From NCBI GenBank assembly GCA_050251815.1, contig JBFWMB010000012.1, positions 8,724-72,723 of the forward strand: a stretch of 64,000 bases of DNA, in the 5' to 3' direction. Position 1 is the first letter of the stretch; every line of letters starts with the position of its first letter. The notes under the pieces are model-generated. The model was not told where the DNA came from. It did no database searches and saw nothing but the letters and a program-made list of their open reading frames with translations. Source of the stretch: GWE2-40-63 sp050251815 (GTDB lineage Bacteria > Bacteroidota > Bacteroidia > Bacteroidales > SZUA-534). The translations under genes were made by a program, and so were the position numbers. This document shows positions 62,959 to 64,000 of this stretch, piece after piece.

Positions 62959-64000
62959 TTACTTGGTTTGATTTCTTTTGTGTCCCGATGGTTTCCGGTA
63001 ATTTTTACGGTTATTCCCTCTGAGCTTTGAATAGTTTTTGTTACGCCCTCGTGACTTATCCGGTTCGTATGTAGGACCGTCGCCTATTGATTCAGGATTG
63101 GCCGCTTTATAAATGGTGTCGCCAATTAGTTTTTCGATGCGGGCAAAACGTTGAATATCGGGTTCATTAATAAAAGTCAATGCCACCCCTGTTGAACTGG
63201 CGCGGGCTGTTCTTCCAACGCGGTGCACATAATCTTCAGCGTCGTGGGGAACATCGTAATTAACAATTAAACCAATATTATCGATATCAATTCCTCGTGA
63301 AACTATATCGGTTGCTACTAAAATGGGGAACTTACGGTTGCGGAAATCGCGCATTACCGATTCCCTTTCAGCTTGTTCCAAATCGGAATGAATGGCTTTG
63401 GCACCAAATCCTGCTTTTACCAAATCACCAACAAGCGATTTTACCTTTTGCTTGGTTGATGAAAATATAATAACACTATCCAACTCTTTTTCGGCCAAAA
63501 GATGGGAAATAAGTTTGTTTTTTTGGCTGTCGTAAACCAGATAAGCCGCTTGTAAAACGCCTTCGGCAGGTTTTGATACGGCAATGTTTATTTCCTCGGG
63601 GTTTTTACAAACTTTATTGGCCAGGGTTCTGATTTTTGGCGGCATGGTAGCTGAAAAAAGCAGGGTTTGTCTCTTTTCGGGTAAAAAGCTGATAATTTTT
63701 ACTAAATCGTCCACAAAACCCATGTCGAGCATTTTGTCGGCTTCATCCAGAATCAGGAATTCCAATTCTTTTAAATCGACATAGCCCAAGTTTAAGTGCG
63801 ACAACAACCGACCGGGCGAAGCAATTAAAACATTGCATCCCCGCTCAATGGCTACGCGCTGTTGTTCCCAAACCGACGAATCGTTACCCCCATAAATAGC
63901 AATTGATTCCAATCCGGTATAATAGGCAAAACCTTGAAATTGTTGGTCTATCTGTAAAACAAGCTCACGGGTTGGGGCCAGAATTAGTCCTTTTATTTTA
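62959..64000 (-). CDS. DEAD-box ATP-dependent RNA helicase, N-terminus beyond the window
   Basis: The frame is open to the last base, so the N-terminal Q-motif and Walker A are missing. Present motifs are 'LAPTRELVLQI' (Ia), 'ASPGRLLSHL' (Ib), 'LILDEADKMLDMGF' (II), 'LFSATMPP' (III), 'VIIFSSTKQK', 'AIHSDLEQAERESVMRDFR', 'LVATDIVSRGIDI' (V) and 'YVHRVGRTARA' (VI). The C-terminal tail is basic and Asn/Lys-rich ('KSRGRNKNYSKLRGNNRKNY'), like RhlE/CsdA-type helicases of Bacteroidota. It probably remodels RNA in ribosome assembly or decay. An ATG at 63912 is internal and is not the start. Confidence 0.95.
   Translation of the reverse strand, partial: KIKGLILAPTRELVLQIDQQFQGFAYYTGLESIAIYGGNDSSVWEQQRVAIERGCNVLIASPGRLLSHLNLGYVDLKELEFLILDEADKMLDMGFVDDLVKIISFLPEKRQTLLFSATMPPKIRTLANKVCKNPEEINIAVSKPAEGVLQAAYLVYDSQKNKLISHLLAEKELDSVIIFSSTKQKVKSLVGDLVKAGFGAKAIHSDLEQAERESVMRDFRNRKFPILVATDIVSRGIDIDNIGLIVNYDVPHDAEDYVHRVGRTARASSTGVALTFINEPDIQRFARIEKLIGDTIYKAANPESIGDGPTYEPDKSRGRNKNYSKLRGNNRKNYRKPSGHKRNQTK

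Overview
The window is chromosomal DNA of a Bacteroidota bacterium. The evidence is a SusC/SusD pair, proteins with type IX secretion (T9SS) sorting tails, sprA and gldH, and -7 boxes of the form TAnnTTTG before many genes. The gene mix (plant-polysaccharide locus, gliding and T9SS genes, PAS-rich kinase) resembles Marinilabiliales/Prolixibacteraceae, but that placement is an inference.

Region 1 (1-21175, all + strand) is a polysaccharide utilization locus for an acetylated galactoglucomannan-type hemicellulose. It holds the SusC C-terminus, SusD, a T9SS-exported glycan-binding protein, a GH5 mannanase, a cellobiose/mannobiose 2-epimerase, a GH26 mannanase, a GH27 alpha-galactosidase, a GH5-SGNH esterase fusion with a T9SS tail, a CE2-type esterase, a sialate-O-acetylesterase-family esterase, another GH5 and a GH3 with a PA14 insert. 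Mannanases would cut the backbone, GH27 would remove galactose, the esterases would remove acetyl groups, and GH3 and the epimerase would process oligosaccharides. A bidirectional terminator separates it from a convergent PfkB kinase.

Region 2 (22350-24700) is a small accessory island at the 3' side of tRNA-Asn(GUU). It contains four ~190-bp direct repeats. Each reproduces the tRNA from the anticodon through the T-arm with a palindrome placed in the variable region. Next come a GIY-YIG nuclease gene broken by one in-frame TGA and flanked by two more tRNA-tail copies, a hicAB toxin-antitoxin pair whose hicA lacks a normal start codon, and an array of ~21-bp repeats. This is the most unusual part of the window.

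Region 3 (24850-32803) looks like iron/siderophore uptake and reduction: TonB receptor, DUF4374 lipoprotein, a short Cys/His-rich peptide inside a long inverted repeat, PepSY membrane protein, a flavodoxin/NADPH-reductase protein, and a convergent siderophore-esterase-like hydrolase.

Region 4 (32889-64000) is mostly housekeeping: dusB, rnhA, purN, a metallopeptidase, a CYTH protein, an M16 peptidase, a SatP-like acetate transporter, a cyclic-nucleotide-domain/aspartase fusion, two EamA transporters, ruvA-sprA, gcvH, an alkyltransferase-like protein (Ala replacing the active Cys), trmB, gldH, a RicT-like PSP1 protein, a multi-PAS histidine kinase, an M20 amidohydrolase, a class I glutamine amidotransferase, two envelope proteins and a partial DEAD-box helicase.
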